From Streptomyces sp. sk2.1 (GTDB taxonomy: Bacteria; Actinomycetota; Actinomycetes; Streptomycetales; Streptomycetaceae), in assembly GCF_008120935.1 (NCBI RefSeq), contig NZ_RDBO01000059.1, positions 18,849 through 75,686 of the forward strand: DNA of 56,838 nucleotides, written 5' to 3'. A model generated the notes under the pieces. That model saw nothing but the letters and a program-made list of their open reading frames with translations, was not told the origin of the DNA and did not search any database. Position numbers and translations under genes: made by a program. The stretch's first letter is position 1; each line of letters starts with the position of its first letter. This document shows, one piece after another, positions 56,599 to 56,838 of this stretch.

Positions 56599-56838
56599 TC
56601 GCCCGCCCGTTGGCCTCCACCCACCGGACGTCCGCCTGCGGCCAGAAGCGCGGTGCGAAGGCCGCGAGGTACTTGGAGACGTGCAGCCGCCCGACGACCG
56701 GGATCTTCGAGGCCCCGCGTATCCCGCCGCCGTCGGAGTAGCTGACGACGTCCGAGGCGAGTACGTCCTCCAGCACCGCCAGATCACCCGTCCGCGCCGC
56801 GGAGAGGAACACCTCCAGCAGGCGCCGGTGGGCGGTCG
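56225..56838. repeat. 239-bp perfect inverted repeat (fold-back) at the right edge
   Basis: Bases 56225-56463, inside the sigma factor gene, reappear as reverse complement at 56600-56838, separated by a 136-bp spacer. The second arm ends exactly at the last base of the window. By eye the arms are identical; the minus-strand open frame at 56540-56812 repeats the sigma C-domain residues exactly. Perfect identity at a sequence edge is typical of a chimeric contig end. A real terminal duplication is less likely. Confidence 0.9.

Noticed and set aside
56540..56812. Separate minus-strand gene at the right end
   Set aside because: It is the inverted copy of the sigma factor C domain, starts inside the repeat arm and has no independent start signal.

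Overview
The window is high-GC DNA (GC-rich third positions, many GTG starts, 4-bp ATGA/GTGA gene overlaps). It carries a SARP-family activator, an F420-type luciferase-like oxidoreductase, DUF6325, amphi-Trp and SHOCT small proteins and an ECF41 sigma factor, so it comes from a Streptomyces or close actinomycete relative. No rRNA, tRNA, CRISPR array, transposase or phage gene was seen. Both ends lie in repeats: a 36-bp tandem repeat at base 1 and a 239-bp fold-back inverted repeat at the right end. The window therefore looks like a whole contig.

Region 1 (77-28975) is a hybrid lipopeptide/polyketide biosynthetic cluster, almost all on the minus strand. In transcription order the right block (28975 to 24993) holds an F420-type oxidoreductase, a 51-aa acidic protein, a PhyH-like oxygenase with a serine-less carrier-like tail, and a carrier-condensation (T-C) protein whose reading frame is broken. 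A plus-strand SARP activator (24091-24891) separates it from the long left block (23559 to 77). That block holds a PhpK-like cobalamin radical SAM enzyme, A-T (Gln-like code), FAAL-ACP-C followed by the first ~55 residues of an adenylation domain, the rest of that adenylation domain plus T as a separate protein, KS-AT-ACP, a MupA-type luciferase-like monooxygenase, a class IV aminotransferase, a ThiG-like enzyme, a thioesterase-fold protein with Cys in place of Ser, A-T, two P450s, a free-standing C domain and an ABC exporter. The inferred product is a fatty-acyl amino acid extended once with malonate and left as a beta-ketone. It is then oxidised and/or aminated, and joined to further residues, one of which is hydroxylated on its own carrier and shuttled onto the line. 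No type I thioesterase, MbtH protein or phosphopantetheinyl transferase is present.

Region 2 (29257-35958) is a set of small stress-type proteins, an MFS exporter and a large LuxR regulator. Three copies of a 19-bp palindrome, CTCACCC-N5-GGGTGAG, lie upstream of three of these genes.

Region 3 (36268-43773) is a translationally coupled amino-acid ABC importer, N-acyl-D-amino-acid deacylase and class A beta-lactamase-like hydrolase, facing a LysR regulator and a second LysA-type decarboxylase. Region 4 (44017-56598) holds a DUF6630 protein, a PfkB kinase, two related membrane proteins with repeated extracytoplasmic domains, a two-gene STAND NTPase locus, a GNAT acetyltransferase and an ECF41 sigma factor.
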